Shown here: piece by piece, positions 51,777-60,460 of the stretch | Position numbering within the stretch: the first letter of the stretch is position 1 | Layout of the letters: each line of letters starts with the position of its first letter | NCBI GenBank assembly: GCA_013178295.1 | Contig: JABLWW010000011.1 | Location: forward strand, 1-64,000 | Source of the DNA: Anaerolineae bacterium | GTDB lineage: Bacteria > Chloroflexota > Anaerolineae > Anaerolineales > Anaerolineaceae | Length of the DNA stretch: 64,000 nucleotides | Direction: 5' to 3' | Notes under the pieces: model-generated | The model's input: only the letters and a program-made list of their open reading frames with translations | The model's database searches: none | Told to the model about the DNA's origin: nothing | Program-made: the position numbers and the translations under genes

Positions 51777-52280
51777 ATGTTGGACGGGCAAAGCAATCGT
51801 TTGGGTGTTTTGTTTTTAGCATGGGTGTTTGGTTTGGGGCTGATATTCCTTGTGAGCGAACGGGCTGCGGCGCAGGAACGCACCCCCTACCCATCGGATG
51901 ATGCTGTCAATGCCGTTGCCAAGCAGCTTTACTGTCCGGTGTGTGAGAATGTTTCACTGGATGTCTGTCCGACGCGCGCCTGCGCTGAGTGGCGTGAGCT
52001 GATACGGCAGAAGCTGGCTGAGGGCTGGGATGTTGAGCAAATCAGGGCATATTTTGCGGCACAGTATGGCGACCGTGTCCTGGCTGAACCACCGCGTCGG
52101 GGCATCAACTGGCTAATATATCTGTTTCCCCCTTTGTTCCTGCTTGGGGGGATACTTGTTGTGTATCGGGTGCTGCGAAGGGCGCCCAGCATCTCCCCTG
52201 AGGTAGAACCGCATGTCCCTGATGAAACAGATCAGCGCTATCTGACACTTGTGGAAGAAGAATTGAAGCGGAGGAAGTAG
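51777..52280 (+). CDS. ccmH: Cytochrome c maturation protein CcmH (CycL-type)
   Basis: A 167-residue protein with an N-terminal signal/anchor (~10-30), the redox motif LYCPVCENVS (CxxC ~52-55) and a CcmH three-helix segment (AEWRELIRQKLAEGWDVEQIRAYFAAQYGDRVL). A C-terminal helix (INWLIYLFPPLFLLGGILVV) follows. It reduces apocytochrome heme-site thiols. Two extra cysteines (CPTRAC) follow the normal pair. ccmG starts 1 nt after the stop. The gene order E-F-H-G follows ordinary System I clusters. Confidence 0.9.
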   Translation: MLDGQSNRLGVLFLAWVFGLGLIFLVSERAAAQERTPYPSDDAVNAVAKQLYCPVCENVSLDVCPTRACAEWRELIRQKLAEGWDVEQIRAYFAAQYGDRVLAEPPRRGINWLIYLFPPLFLLGGILVVYRVLRRAPSISPEVEPHVPDETDQRYLTLVEEELKRRK

Positions 52281-52281
52281 T

Positions 52282-52845
52282 ATGGAGAGCAATCAGCCGT
52301 TGATGGATCATGATGCCAGGAAGCCGCCCCGTCAAGTCATCGTACTTTCTTTTTTGCTTCTGGTTGTCTTTCTGGTGATATTGGGCTGGGGGATGAGGAA
52401 CAGGTATCAGGGTGGAGTGCGGGTTGGGCAGCCAGCGCCGCAATTTGTGCTGACCACCTTCGATGGACAACAAGTCAGCAGCGCGGATTTACAGGGCAAG
52501 GTGATATTGGTGCATTTTTGGGCTTCGTGGTGTGATATATGTCAGGATGAGCAGCCGATTTTGGAACAGGTCTGGCGGCAATATCAGCGCGATGGGGAAA
52601 TAACTTTTGTGGGTGTGGCGTACGCTGATACGGAATCAAAAGCCCGCGAGTATGCACAGAAATTTGAGCTAACATACCCCAATGGGCTTGATACCCAGTC
52701 CACAATATCGGATTCGTATCGCATCCGTGGTGTGCCACAAACCTTTGTGGTTGGTAGGGATGGCAGGCTGGTTTTTGCCAAAGTTGGACCTTTTGCTTCG
52801 CAAGATGAGGTCACCCGTCTGGTGGAACGGGCGTTGGAGAAATGA
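52282..52845 (+). CDS. ccmG: Membrane-anchored thioredoxin-like protein (CcmG/TlpA type)
   Basis: A 187-residue protein with one N-terminal helix (~18-36) and a TlpA/CcmG thioredoxin domain (~50-185). The active site is CDIC in HFWASWCDICQDEQP (~82-85). The cis-Pro is in RGVPQTFVV, and EVTRLVERAL ends the fold. It keeps CcmH or apocytochrome cysteines reduced outside the membrane. The Shine-Dalgarno GGAGG lies inside the end of ccmH, so the two are translationally coupled. Confidence 0.9.
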   Translation: MESNQPLMDHDARKPPRQVIVLSFLLLVVFLVILGWGMRNRYQGGVRVGQPAPQFVLTTFDGQQVSSADLQGKVILVHFWASWCDICQDEQPILEQVWRQYQRDGEITFVGVAYADTESKAREYAQKFELTYPNGLDTQSTISDSYRIRGVPQTFVVGRDGRLVFAKVGPFASQDEVTRLVERALEK

Positions 52846-52870
52846 GATCACCTGGAAAGCGAAGATGTAA

Positions 52871-53344
52871 ATGGATATTGGCTCGCTGTTGCTGGTCTTG
52901 TCTCTGGCGCTGTTAACGACCGCTTTTTTGCTCAAACCGCTTTTTTCTCCATCGGAAGACCTGGAATTTTACAAGGATCGCGCAGAAGGGGAAGAGCAGC
53001 GCCGCCAGGCGTTGCTTGTTGAGCGGGAGCGTTTGCTATCTGCCATTCAAGAACTGGATTTTGACCAAGCATTGGGCAAAGTGCCCGCGCAAGAGTATAC
53101 TGCTCAGCGTGAAGTGCTACGTTTGCAGGCAGCTGGTGTGCTGCGCATGCTGGATACCCTGCCAGACTCGGGGAAATCTGGTTCTTCTTCCGTGGAGGCT
53201 GATGTCAGCGATGATGCGTTGGAAAACCTGATTGCAGCGCGCCGTCGGGCACGCGCCGAAAAAGCGACTGGTTTTTGCCCGAGATGTGGCACGCCGATGC
53301 AAAAGTCGGACAGGTATTGCGCGCGCTGTGGCAATCCGCTTTGA
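52871..53344 (+). CDS. Membrane-anchored zinc-ribbon protein of the ccm operon
   Basis: A 157-residue protein: one N-terminal helix (~5-23), a coiled-coil stretch (~34-100) and a C-terminal zinc ribbon with two CxxC pairs (CPRCGTPM, YCARCGNPL). The N-terminal half resembles the short CcmI-like proteins found with ccm genes in some phyla, in which the helix-plus-coil module is kept. The zinc ribbon at the end is not part of proteobacterial CcmI. It follows ccmG by 25 nt. A role in holding apocytochrome or organising the lyase is inferred from position. Confidence 0.7.
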   Translation: MDIGSLLLVLSLALLTTAFLLKPLFSPSEDLEFYKDRAEGEEQRRQALLVERERLLSAIQELDFDQALGKVPAQEYTAQREVLRLQAAGVLRMLDTLPDSGKSGSSSVEADVSDDALENLIAARRRARAEKATGFCPRCGTPMQKSDRYCARCGNPL

Positions 53345-53364
53345 TAAATGTGTGGGGAGGCGAG

Positions 53365-54054
53365 GTGAAAAAAGAAGATATCCTGGCAATCATTCCTGCA
53401 TACAATGAGGCTTCCCGTATCCGTTCTGTCATTGATGCGGCGCGGCTGCATTTGCCGGTTTTGGTGGTGGACGATGGCTCGGCAGACAACACGGTCGAAA
53501 TTGCTCGCTTGGCGGGCGCTGAGGTGCTGTGTCAGTTTCCCAATCAGGGGAAGGGAATGGCGCTCAAAGCTGGATTCGGTTATGCGCTCTCTCAGGGTTA
53601 TGATGCAGCAATCACGCTGGACGCCGATGGTCAGCACGACCCGGCGGAGATACCGCTTTTTGTACAGGTTTTTTTTGAGCGGTCTTCTGATTTGTTGATC
53701 GGTGCGCGCGATTTCAGCCGCATGCCATTTTCGCGGCGGTTTGCCAATAGCAGCGGAAGGGTGTTATTCTCATGGGCGGTTGAGCAGCCCGTACGCGACA
53801 ATCAGTCGGGCTACCGTCTGGTCAGCCGCCGCATGATGGAAGCGGCTTTAGCCAGTGACGAAAAAGGATTTGAATTTGAGGTGGAGATGATCGTCACCTG
53901 CGTTCAGCGTGGTTATTGCCTGGATTGGGTGCCCATCCGCACCATCTATGCCGGCCAGGGCAGCCATATCCATCCGCTTCGGCATACCCTGGGTTTTCTG
54001 CGTCTGGTATGGCGCACGCGCCGAAGGATGCGCCGCAGCCAGGAAACCCTCTGA
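53365..54054 (+). CDS. Family 2 glycosyltransferase (dolichyl-phosphate-mannose-synthase-like)
   Basis: A 229-residue GT2 enzyme. The nucleotide-sugar fold is clear: AIIPAYNEASRI (~7-18), VLVVDDGSADNT (~32-43), the GKGMALKAGFGYAL segment, and the metal motif DADGQHDP (~89-96). Acceptor-side segments DNQSGYRLVSR and EFEVEMIV are typical of DPM1/DolP-type enzymes that load a lipid phosphate with a sugar. No C-terminal membrane helices. The GTG at 53365 is chosen because GGGGAGGCGAG precedes it and it follows the zinc-ribbon stop; the frame also opens further upstream inside that gene. Confidence 0.88.
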   Translation: MKKEDILAIIPAYNEASRIRSVIDAARLHLPVLVVDDGSADNTVEIARLAGAEVLCQFPNQGKGMALKAGFGYALSQGYDAAITLDADGQHDPAEIPLFVQVFFERSSDLLIGARDFSRMPFSRRFANSSGRVLFSWAVEQPVRDNQSGYRLVSRRMMEAALASDEKGFEFEVEMIVTCVQRGYCLDWVPIRTIYAGQGSHIHPLRHTLGFLRLVWRTRRRMRRSQETL

Positions 54055-54065
54055 GCGAATGTCGA

Positions 54066-54797
54066 TCAGCCGCCAGTGATGCCCAGATAGCTGCTACGCA
54101 CGCGCTCGTCTTCCAACAACTCCCTGCCGTTGCCTTCCATAGTGATGTGCCCGGTCTTCAAAACGTAGGCGCGATGACACAGCTCAAGCGCGAGCGAGGC
54201 ATTCTGCTCAACCAGCAGGATGGTCAGCCCCATTTGCTGATTAAGACGGGTGATTGCTTCAAACATGGTGTCGATGATGATGGGCGCCAGCCCTAGTGAA
54301 GGCTCATCCAGCATGAGCAGTTTGGGACGTGACATGAGGGCGCGTCCAACCGCCAGCATTTGTTGTTCGCCGCCGGAAAGGGTGCCGCCGCGCTGGTGCA
54401 GCCGCTCTCTGAGGCGGGGAAAGAGTTCCAGCACCTCTTCCATTGTCTGGGCAACTTCCTGACGGTCAGAACGTGTATAAGCTCCCAATAGGAGGTTTTC
54501 ACGCACTGACAGGGGCGCAAAGATACGCCGTCCCTCTGGCACCAGGGTGATACCATCCATCACTACCTTGTAAGGGTCTTTTTTGAGCGGCATACCCATG
54601 AACTGGATGGAGCCTGAGGTGAAATCCTTCACCGCCGCAATGGTTTTCATCAGGGTGGACTTGCCTGCCCCGTTGGCGCCGATCACGGCGATGATTTCGC
54701 TGGGGTCAACATGCAGGCTGACCTGGTGGAGAGCGCAGATGCCGCCGTAATGAACGTAAAGATTATTGACTTCCAGCATTGGAGTTGTAGCGGGCAT
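54066..54797 (-). CDS. livF: Branched-chain amino-acid-type ABC transporter ATPase LivF
   Basis: A 243-residue ATPase of the LivF group. Walker A IGANGAGKSTLM, signature LSGGEQQMLAVGRAL, Walker B LLMLDEPSLGLAP, with the LivF-type short Q-loop region and terminal YLGITGG. The ATG at 54797 has GAGAGAG upstream and overlaps the livG 3' end by 35 nt. It is the last gene of the liv operon. Family members also import urea, amides and other polar compounds, so the name does not fix the substrate. Confidence 0.93.
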   Translation of the reverse strand: MPATTPMLEVNNLYVHYGGICALHQVSLHVDPSEIIAVIGANGAGKSTLMKTIAAVKDFTSGSIQFMGMPLKKDPYKVVMDGITLVPEGRRIFAPLSVRENLLLGAYTRSDRQEVAQTMEEVLELFPRLRERLHQRGGTLSGGEQQMLAVGRALMSRPKLLMLDEPSLGLAPIIIDTMFEAITRLNQQMGLTILLVEQNASLALELCHRAYVLKTGHITMEGNGRELLEDERVRSSYLGITGG

Positions 54798-55602
54798 GTT
54801 TTCTCTCTCCCAGATAGGCTTTGATGACCTGTGGGTTGGTCTGAATTTCTTTTGGGCTGCCAACGGCCAGAAGCGAGCCAAGATTGAGCACGTAAATGCG
54901 TGAGTTTTTGCACAGCTCCATCACCACATTCATGTGGTGCTCAATCATGATAATGGTATATTTCATGTGCTCGTGAATCTGGCGGATGAGTTTGACCAGC
55001 TCGTTGCACTCGTCCTCATTCATACCGGCTGCGGGTTCATCCAGCAGAAGCAGGGTGGGCGAGGTTGCCATGGCGCGTGCCAGTTCCAGTCTGCGCTGCA
55101 ATCCGTATGGAAGACTGGAAGCGCGCTCACCGGCAAAATCCTTAAGATTGACCATTTCAAGCAGTTCAAGCGCTCTTTTGCGTGTCTCAGCTTCGGCGCG
55201 CCGGGCGCGCGGGGTGCGCACAAATGCCTCCAGAAGGGAATAATGTGGCACATTGTGCAACCCTAGCTCAACGTTTTCGTAGGCAGTCATCTGTGGGAAA
55301 AGACGTATATTCTGAAATGTGCGGCTGATTCCCATCCGGCAAATCTCGTCTGGCGATTTGCCAAGCAGGCTTTTTCCCATGAAGAAAATTTCGCCTGAGG
55401 TGGGCTTAATATAGTTGGTAATCAGGTTAAACACGGTGGTTTTTCCTGCGCCATTTGGGCCAATTAACCCCACCAGTTCACCCGGGTAGAGCGTCATAGA
55501 AAAATTATCCACTGCTCGCACGCCGCCAAACTGCACCGAGAGGTTCTTGAGACTGATCTCTTCGGAGGAGACGTTCTTCATTGCGAAGATAGAATCGCTC
55601 AT
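54763..55602 (-). CDS. livG: Branched-chain amino-acid-type ABC transporter ATPase LivG
   Basis: A 279-residue LivG ATPase: Walker A IGPNGAGKTTVFNLI, RTFQNIRLFPQMTAYENVELGLH (split for reading: RTFQNIRLF then MTAYENVELG), the signature region LPYGLQRRLELARAM and Walker B LLLLDEPAAGMN. The C-terminal VIKAYLGE is typical. The ATG overlaps the livM stop by 4 nt (ATGA) and GGGGGATC precedes it. Confidence 0.94.
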   Translation of the reverse strand: MSDSIFAMKNVSSEEISLKNLSVQFGGVRAVDNFSMTLYPGELVGLIGPNGAGKTTVFNLITNYIKPTSGEIFFMGKSLLGKSPDEICRMGISRTFQNIRLFPQMTAYENVELGLHNVPHYSLLEAFVRTPRARRAEAETRKRALELLEMVNLKDFAGERASSLPYGLQRRLELARAMATSPTLLLLDEPAAGMNEDECNELVKLIRQIHEHMKYTIIMIEHHMNVVMELCKNSRIYVLNLGSLLAVGSPKEIQTNPQVIKAYLGERKHARYNSNAGSQ

Positions 55603-56498
55603 TGATCCCCCTTGATTGTGCCTTGTTTTGCCTGATGCGGTGTAAAGACTGCGTTCCACCATCGGCGCGCAAAAGCAAAATTCATCTCGACGTATCCCAG
55701 CAATCCCTGTGGGCGGAAGAGCATGATGATCACAAACAGCAGACCGTATACAATGAGTCTCCACTCGGAGAACACACGCAAAAGCTCTGGCACTGCAACC
55801 AGCACAAAGGCGGTGATGGTTGGCCCTATCAGGGATTGTATACCGCCAAACACCACTGCCGCCAGAAGATCGGAGGAACGGGTGATGGTGAAAAAGGACG
55901 GGGAGAGGTAAGCCATGTAGAACCCCATCAACCCCCCTGCCACGCCAGCGTAGAAGGCGCTGATGAACAGGGCGATCAGCTTGGTGCGCAACAGATTGAC
56001 CCCCATCATCTGTGCAGCGACCTCATCCTGACTGATGGCGATACAGTTCTTTCCATATTGGGAGGTAACAAACATGTGGGCAAAGAAAAGCGCCAGAATG
56101 ACCGCAATAACAACCACCGGCACGGTGGTCAGGTTCGACATTCCCATGAATCCGAACGCGCCGCCAACCACCTTATAGGTTGTGTTGAGAATCAGACGGA
56201 TGGCTTCTGAAAGCCCCAATGTGGCAATCGCAAAGTAATCGCCGCGTAACTGGCTACGGAAGGCTGGAACACCGATGATAAAACTGCATAGACCGGCAAA
56301 TAGTCCCCCAATAATCAGGGCGATGGCAAAGGGCACGTGAAATGTGGTCACCAGGATGGCACATGCGTAACCGCCTAGAGCCATGAAGCCTGCGTGACCG
56401 ATGGTAAATAATCCGGTATAACCGGTAATGATTGCTACTCCCAGCGCTGCAATAATATTTATTCCGCCGAGAATGATAATTGCATTGAGGTAACCCAT
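55599..56498 (-). CDS. livM: Branched-chain amino-acid-type ABC transporter permease LivM
   Basis: A 299-residue permease with about eight to nine helices. The LivM coupling segment is RGDYFAIATLGLSEAIRLIL (~84-103). It pairs with LivH to form the channel. GAGGTGAG precedes the ATG, and it starts 14 nt after the livH stop. Confidence 0.93.
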   Translation of the reverse strand: MGYLNAIIILGGINIIAALGVAIITGYTGLFTIGHAGFMALGGYACAILVTTFHVPFAIALIIGGLFAGLCSFIIGVPAFRSQLRGDYFAIATLGLSEAIRLILNTTYKVVGGAFGFMGMSNLTTVPVVVIAVILALFFAHMFVTSQYGKNCIAISQDEVAAQMMGVNLLRTKLIALFISAFYAGVAGGLMGFYMAYLSPSFFTITRSSDLLAAVVFGGIQSLIGPTITAFVLVAVPELLRVFSEWRLIVYGLLFVIIMLFRPQGLLGYVEMNFAFARRWWNAVFTPHQAKQGTIKGDQ

Positions 56499-56512
56499 CT
56501 GCTCACCTCAGC

Positions 56513-57388
56513 CTAAAGTTTTTCATCACTGCTCTTGCCCATCAGACCGTTAGGGAAGAAGAGCAGAATAATGACCAAAAACAGGAAAGAGAACAGGTCG
56601 CGGTATGTTGAGGAAATATACCCTGCTACCAGGGTTTCGAGGATGCCCAGCAGCATGCTACCCACAACCGCTGCTGGAAGACTCCCCAAACCGCCTACAA
56701 TACTGGCAATCATGGCTTTGATGGTAACAATCCCCATTGTGGGATAGACAGCGTACTTGATGCCATAGAAGATTCCAGCCACAGAGGAAAGCACCCCGGT
56801 GACGGCAAAGATGATAAAGGCGACGGCATCATTGTTGATGCCCATCAAGGATGCGGTAAGGATATCAATGCTGCTGGCGCGGATGCCTAGACCGGGTTTG
56901 GTGCGATAGAGGAATACCCATAACAAGCCAAGCACGCCAAAAGAGATAATTCCCGCCAGCACATCCATACGCCCAACCGACACCTGCCCCATTGAAAATG
57001 TGCCGATGTTTTCGACCGGGAAGCGGCGGAACTGCCCACCGAAGAACAGATTAAGCAAATTGACAATTGCCAGATTGGCGCCCATAGCTGAGATCATCAT
57101 AAACAGGCGTGGGGCTTTGCGCAACCGCAGAGAGCGGTAAGCCAGCTTTTCGGTGCTCACTGCCATTCCAATGGCAAGCAGAATAGAGATAATCGCAGCA
57201 ACCCAGAACGGCAGGAAGAAGCTCGAAATGGCATAAAATGCCATGAAAGCGCCAAACGCCATGAAAGCATCAAATGCCCAATTGGTAAAGTTATAGACAC
57301 TATACACCAGCGCATATCCTACTGCCAGCAGGGAATAGATGGCGCCGATGGAGATGCCGCTAACTACTTGCTGTAAAAATAAGTCCAT
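56513..57388 (-). CDS. livH: Branched-chain amino-acid-type ABC transporter permease LivH
   Basis: A 291-residue permease with about eight helices; N-terminal QQVVSGISIGAIYSLLAVGY is diagnostic of LivH. The conserved MIASIVGGLGSLPAAVVGS (~224-242) lies near the C-terminus. It follows the binding-protein gene by 152 nt that contain a large hairpin. Confidence 0.93.
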   Translation of the reverse strand: MDLFLQQVVSGISIGAIYSLLAVGYALVYSVYNFTNWAFDAFMAFGAFMAFYAISSFFLPFWVAAIISILLAIGMAVSTEKLAYRSLRLRKAPRLFMMISAMGANLAIVNLLNLFFGGQFRRFPVENIGTFSMGQVSVGRMDVLAGIISFGVLGLLWVFLYRTKPGLGIRASSIDILTASLMGINNDAVAFIIFAVTGVLSSVAGIFYGIKYAVYPTMGIVTIKAMIASIVGGLGSLPAAVVGSMLLGILETLVAGYISSTYRDLFSFLFLVIILLFFPNGLMGKSSDEKL

Positions 57389-57462
57389 TGACGAACAGAC
57401 CTTTCAGAAGATGCGGATGATGTTCCGAAAATTGAAGGCGATGGCTATGATATGTATACAGC

Positions 57463-57511
57463 GGCGAGGCAAAACCAGACCGCAGGGAAAAACGGTCTGA
57501 TTTGCCTCGCC
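57463..57511. other. Large intercistronic hairpin between the binding protein and livH
   Basis: An interrupted ~19-bp stem (GGCGAGGCAAA...CCAGACCG with CGGTCTG...TTTGCCTCGCC) with a 10-nt loop. On the minus strand, where these genes are read, no T-run follows. It is therefore more likely a messenger-stabilising or attenuating element that keeps binding-protein mRNA above permease mRNA. On the plus strand a TTTTTT lies nearby. Confidence 0.65.
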
Positions 57512-57540
57512 TTGAGTTTTTTGTTGGGACAGCCCACGTT

Positions 57541-58728
57541 CTACTGAGGTTGGAACGTTTCCTGTATTTCCCACTTGCTGTTGGTGATCTTAACAATCAG
57601 CAGGGGTTTGTTGTGTGGGTTGTGCGTATCTGGTTCCATGGTTACTTTGCTGGTGAACAGTTGCACGTCTTTCATGTTCTCCAACGCATTTTTGATAGCG
57701 GTCGGGTCTGGTGAGCCGGTGTCTTTGATGGCTTTGTCAATGGCGTATTCGATAGCATATAGCGCATCCAGCCCGTAGTAGGTGTAGATGTTAGCTTTGA
57801 CGCCATGCTTTTTCTCAAAGGCGGCGTTGAAGTCGGCGAACTCGGGCGATTCGGTGGAAACGCCAGTTGTCAGATAGGCGCCCTCGAGCTGCGGCCCAGC
57901 CATGGCGAGCAGGTCATCCACAAACCAGCCATCTGCACCCATGACGGTGATTTTCAGCCCCAACGCTTCCATCTGCTGCCCAATGAGACCGGCGTCTTTG
58001 TAGGTATATGCTGCTGCTACCAGCAAATCCGCACCTGAATCCTTGATCTTGGCAAGCTGGGCGCGGAACTCGGTATCGCCAGTCTGATACCCCTCTTCTG
58101 CTACCACCTCGCCGCCCAGCTCAACAAAGTGATCTTTGAAGAATTTGTGAACGCCGACTGTGTAGGGGGAAGCGATATCTGTCAGAAACGCAACTTTGCG
58201 TTTCCCCAGTTTGTTGTAGGCGAAATCTGCCAGGGCGTATCCCTGGTAAGGGTCAATGAAGCAGACGCGGAACATATACGGGTTGAGCTGTCCTGCCTCG
58301 TTGACCGTTACATTGACGTTGGATGCTGTTGTTGCTACTACTGGTATCTTGTTGGTATTGGCAATTTCGGCAATGGGAATACCGGCAGCCGACCAGGAAG
58401 GGCCAATAACAGCAACGACTTTGTCCTGCTCCATCATGCGCTTTGTGACGGTTACGGCATCTGTAACCTCAGAGCGGGTATCATAGACGATGAGTTTGAG
58501 CTGGTAGCCGCCGATGCCGCCCTTGCTGTTGACTTCGGCGATGCGGTCCTCAAGCGCCGGGATGGTAGCCTGACCAATATACGCCTCGACGCCAGTCTGC
58601 TCGGCAAGGTAACCGATCTTGAGCACTTTTTCTTGCTGGCAGCCTGTTAACAGGCTGGAAGCCAGTAGGATCAGCGCCAAAACCAGCCCCGGCAGCTTGA
58701 TATAGAATGACATACGATACCTTCTCAT
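57541..58728 (-). CDS. ABC transporter substrate-binding lipoprotein (LivK/Leu-Ile-Val type)
   Basis: A 395-residue periplasmic-binding protein of the type I fold. Lipoprotein signal LASSLLTGC (Cys ~30), then KIGYLAEQTG, KVVAVIGPSWSAAG (~103-116), PVVATTASNVNVT and YTYYGLDALYAIEYAI (~335-350). AGGAGG lies 9 nt before the ATG. The promoter is at 58885-58913. Ligands in this family range from amino acids to amides, urea and aromatic acids. The neighbouring DUF917 gene hints at a hydantoin- or nucleobase-like compound, but that is inference. Confidence 0.92.
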   Translation of the reverse strand: MRRYRMSFYIKLPGLVLALILLASSLLTGCQQEKVLKIGYLAEQTGVEAYIGQATIPALEDRIAEVNSKGGIGGYQLKLIVYDTRSEVTDAVTVTKRMMEQDKVVAVIGPSWSAAGIPIAEIANTNKIPVVATTASNVNVTVNEAGQLNPYMFRVCFIDPYQGYALADFAYNKLGKRKVAFLTDIASPYTVGVHKFFKDHFVELGGEVVAEEGYQTGDTEFRAQLAKIKDSGADLLVAAAYTYKDAGLIGQQMEALGLKITVMGADGWFVDDLLAMAGPQLEGAYLTTGVSTESPEFADFNAAFEKKHGVKANIYTYYGLDALYAIEYAIDKAIKDTGSPDPTAIKNALENMKDVQLFTSKVTMEPDTHNPHNKPLLIVKITNSKWEIQETFQPQ

Positions 58729-58884
58729 TGAAAACTTCCTCCTTTAGGTTCTTGTGTTTGACTTGAGCTTACAGACCTGAAAAACGCTTTCAGGGTATCC
58801 TCAATCATGTAAAAAGTTAAAGATATAGAGTGGGTATGAAACGAAAGATTTTAAAGACGCAACATTTCCCTGCCAGACCAGTTT

Positions 58885-58913
58885 ATTCTAATGTTTTTGA
58901 GAACATGTGTCAA
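58885..58913 (-). promoter_or_regulatory. Promoter of the liv operon
   Basis: On the minus strand, TTGACA (58908-58913), exactly 17 nt, then TAGAAT (58885-58890). The predicted start leaves a ~150-nt leader containing a CCTGAAA-AACGC-TTTCAGG hairpin (58776-58794). The DUF917 gene upstream ends at 58976. Confidence 0.75.
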
Positions 58914-58975
58914 TAAAAAATTAAGACTTTTGTCCTCTTATTTTTTGAAGGTTGGCAGACCGGGAAACCGATGGT

Positions 58976-60121
58976 TCACGATGCTACCACCTGCTCGATG
59001 GGAACGTAATTGATATCAAAACCCCAGTATTGCGGTGCAAAATATTTAAGTCCCAGCGGGCTGCGGAAGATGGGGTACGTTCGAGCGCCCAGCATGGAGA
59101 CTAGATCGCCAGCTTTGATCTCTGTGTTAGTGTAGCCTTCGCCGGTGTGTGGGTTGGCAAGGATGATTAAATCCGGACTAAAGATATAAGGTTTGCCATC
59201 CAGCCAGGCAATGTGGTTTTCATTGAGAAACCACACATCCAGCGTGTGCCCGCCGTATTTGCCGCTTCCGCGGATGTGCGTAGTGCCAACCATCACGCCC
59301 TCTTTGTTCTCCCACTCCTTACCGGTAACCTCGCCATTGAATAGCACCCATCCTTCGAGCACCCTGGCGGCTTCAACCAATGGGTCTTGGCCGGCCTCGC
59401 GTGCCATTCGCACCGCTTTCCCCAACTCATAGCTTTTGGTGAGCGTGCCAGGGACAATCGTCTCGCGTGTCTCCTGGGCGGAAAGAAGCATGTTGGCGAA
59501 GTAAACTACCCCGTACGAGGCAACACTGAGCATCTTCCCGATGCGCTCGCCCATCTCGGTGCTTGCGGCTTCTTTGAGGATGATGACGTTGCCCCACCAG
59601 TCCACGATGGCAGCGGGGTGGGTCTTGATCCCCTTGATGAAATAAGTGGTCTGCATATCCTGCGGCACGGCGCGACCGCTATAATCGCCGTCCACCAGTG
59701 GAATGCCCATCTGCGCTGCGGTGATCAGGGGCGCGGGAGTGTTGGATGCACCCAGCTCTACCGGAACGATCGCGCCGATTTTGACATTGGCGTATTGCGC
59801 AAGTTCCCGCACCGCTGCCGCCGGCGCCTGGTAGCCGAATTTGTTGGGAATGCCCAGCTTTTTTGCCAGCGCTTCGATCTCTTCGAGGGAGTCGGGTGTT
59901 TCCTCGGAGATAGAACCTGAGCCAAAGGTTGTGCAGCTAAAAACATCCTCCGGCAAATCTGCCGCGTCCACCCAGCACAACTCCAGCCCCTCTGCCAGCG
60001 CCTGGTTGAGCATTTCCAGCCCGGCGGCTGGCGACCCACCACCACCGGTGCCCATCAGTTTTAGCCCGGTTAAAAAATCTTGGCAATCCTGTTCGGTTTT
60101 TAGAGTTCGTGTCGGCATCAT
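58976..60121 (-). CDS. DUF917-domain protein (S-methyl-thiohydantoin-desulfurase-like)
   Basis: A 381-residue protein matching the DUF917 family: LMGTGGGGSPAAG near the N-terminus, CTTFGSGSISEETP (~63-76), PVELGASNTPAPLI (~120-133), IPLVDGDYSGRAVPQ (~140-154) and the C-terminal domain with DLVSMLGARTYPI. DUF917 genes are commonly found with hydantoinase/oxoprolinase-type hydrolases and nucleobase transporters, and one group has been linked to thiohydantoin metabolism. No hydantoinase gene is visible here. The Met at 60121 or 60118 is the start; the second has better spacing from GGAGG. It is 37 nt after the small-protein gene and probably co-transcribed with it. Confidence 0.82.
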   Translation of the reverse strand: MMPTRTLKTEQDCQDFLTGLKLMGTGGGGSPAAGLEMLNQALAEGLELCWVDAADLPEDVFSCTTFGSGSISEETPDSLEEIEALAKKLGIPNKFGYQAPAAAVRELAQYANVKIGAIVPVELGASNTPAPLITAAQMGIPLVDGDYSGRAVPQDMQTTYFIKGIKTHPAAIVDWWGNVIILKEAASTEMGERIGKMLSVASYGVVYFANMLLSAQETRETIVPGTLTKSYELGKAVRMAREAGQDPLVEAARVLEGWVLFNGEVTGKEWENKEGVMVGTTHIRGSGKYGGHTLDVWFLNENHIAWLDGKPYIFSPDLIILANPHTGEGYTNTEIKAGDLVSMLGARTYPIFRSPLGLKYFAPQYWGFDINYVPIEQVVAS

Positions 60122-60158
60122 TCCTCCAGATAGATGATTTTTTTATTTCTCTTTGTGG

Positions 60159-60458
60159 TTACCCATTGCCCAGTCGCTTTTCCATTTCGCTTGCCATTTC
60201 CAAGACGATGTGATCTAGACGCTGGCGCTGGCGTGCTTCATCCATACTACCCTCGCGCTCTTCATCCACCTGCTGTTTCAGCATGGAGAGATACTCATCT
60301 GTCAGTCCATTGGTTTCCATGATTTCCAGCAGACGCCCGGTTGCGTCGAGCAGGCGGAAAACCGCGTAATCAGCCGGTTCATCATAAAGCCCGCGGGCGC
60401 TGCTCAACATATAGGCAATCAGATAGAACAATTGGTTTTTGAGGCTGTTGGCATCCAT
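60159..60458 (-). CDS. Small helical protein of unknown function
   Basis: A 99-residue protein, mainly alpha-helical and acidic at the end, with SARGLYDEPADYAVFRLLDATGRLLEIME (described in parts: ARGLYDEPADYAVFRLLDA at ~21-39, GRLLEIME after it). I recall similar ~100-residue proteins (DUF6092-like) beside transporter or hydrolase genes, but cannot confirm the family. It lies 2 nt after the nitroreductase stop and before the DUF917 gene, so the three form a unit. Confidence 0.6.
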   Translation of the reverse strand: MDANSLKNQLFYLIAYMLSSARGLYDEPADYAVFRLLDATGRLLEIMETNGLTDEYLSMLKQQVDEEREGSMDEARQRQRLDHIVLEMASEMEKRLGNG

Positions 60459-60460
60459 TT

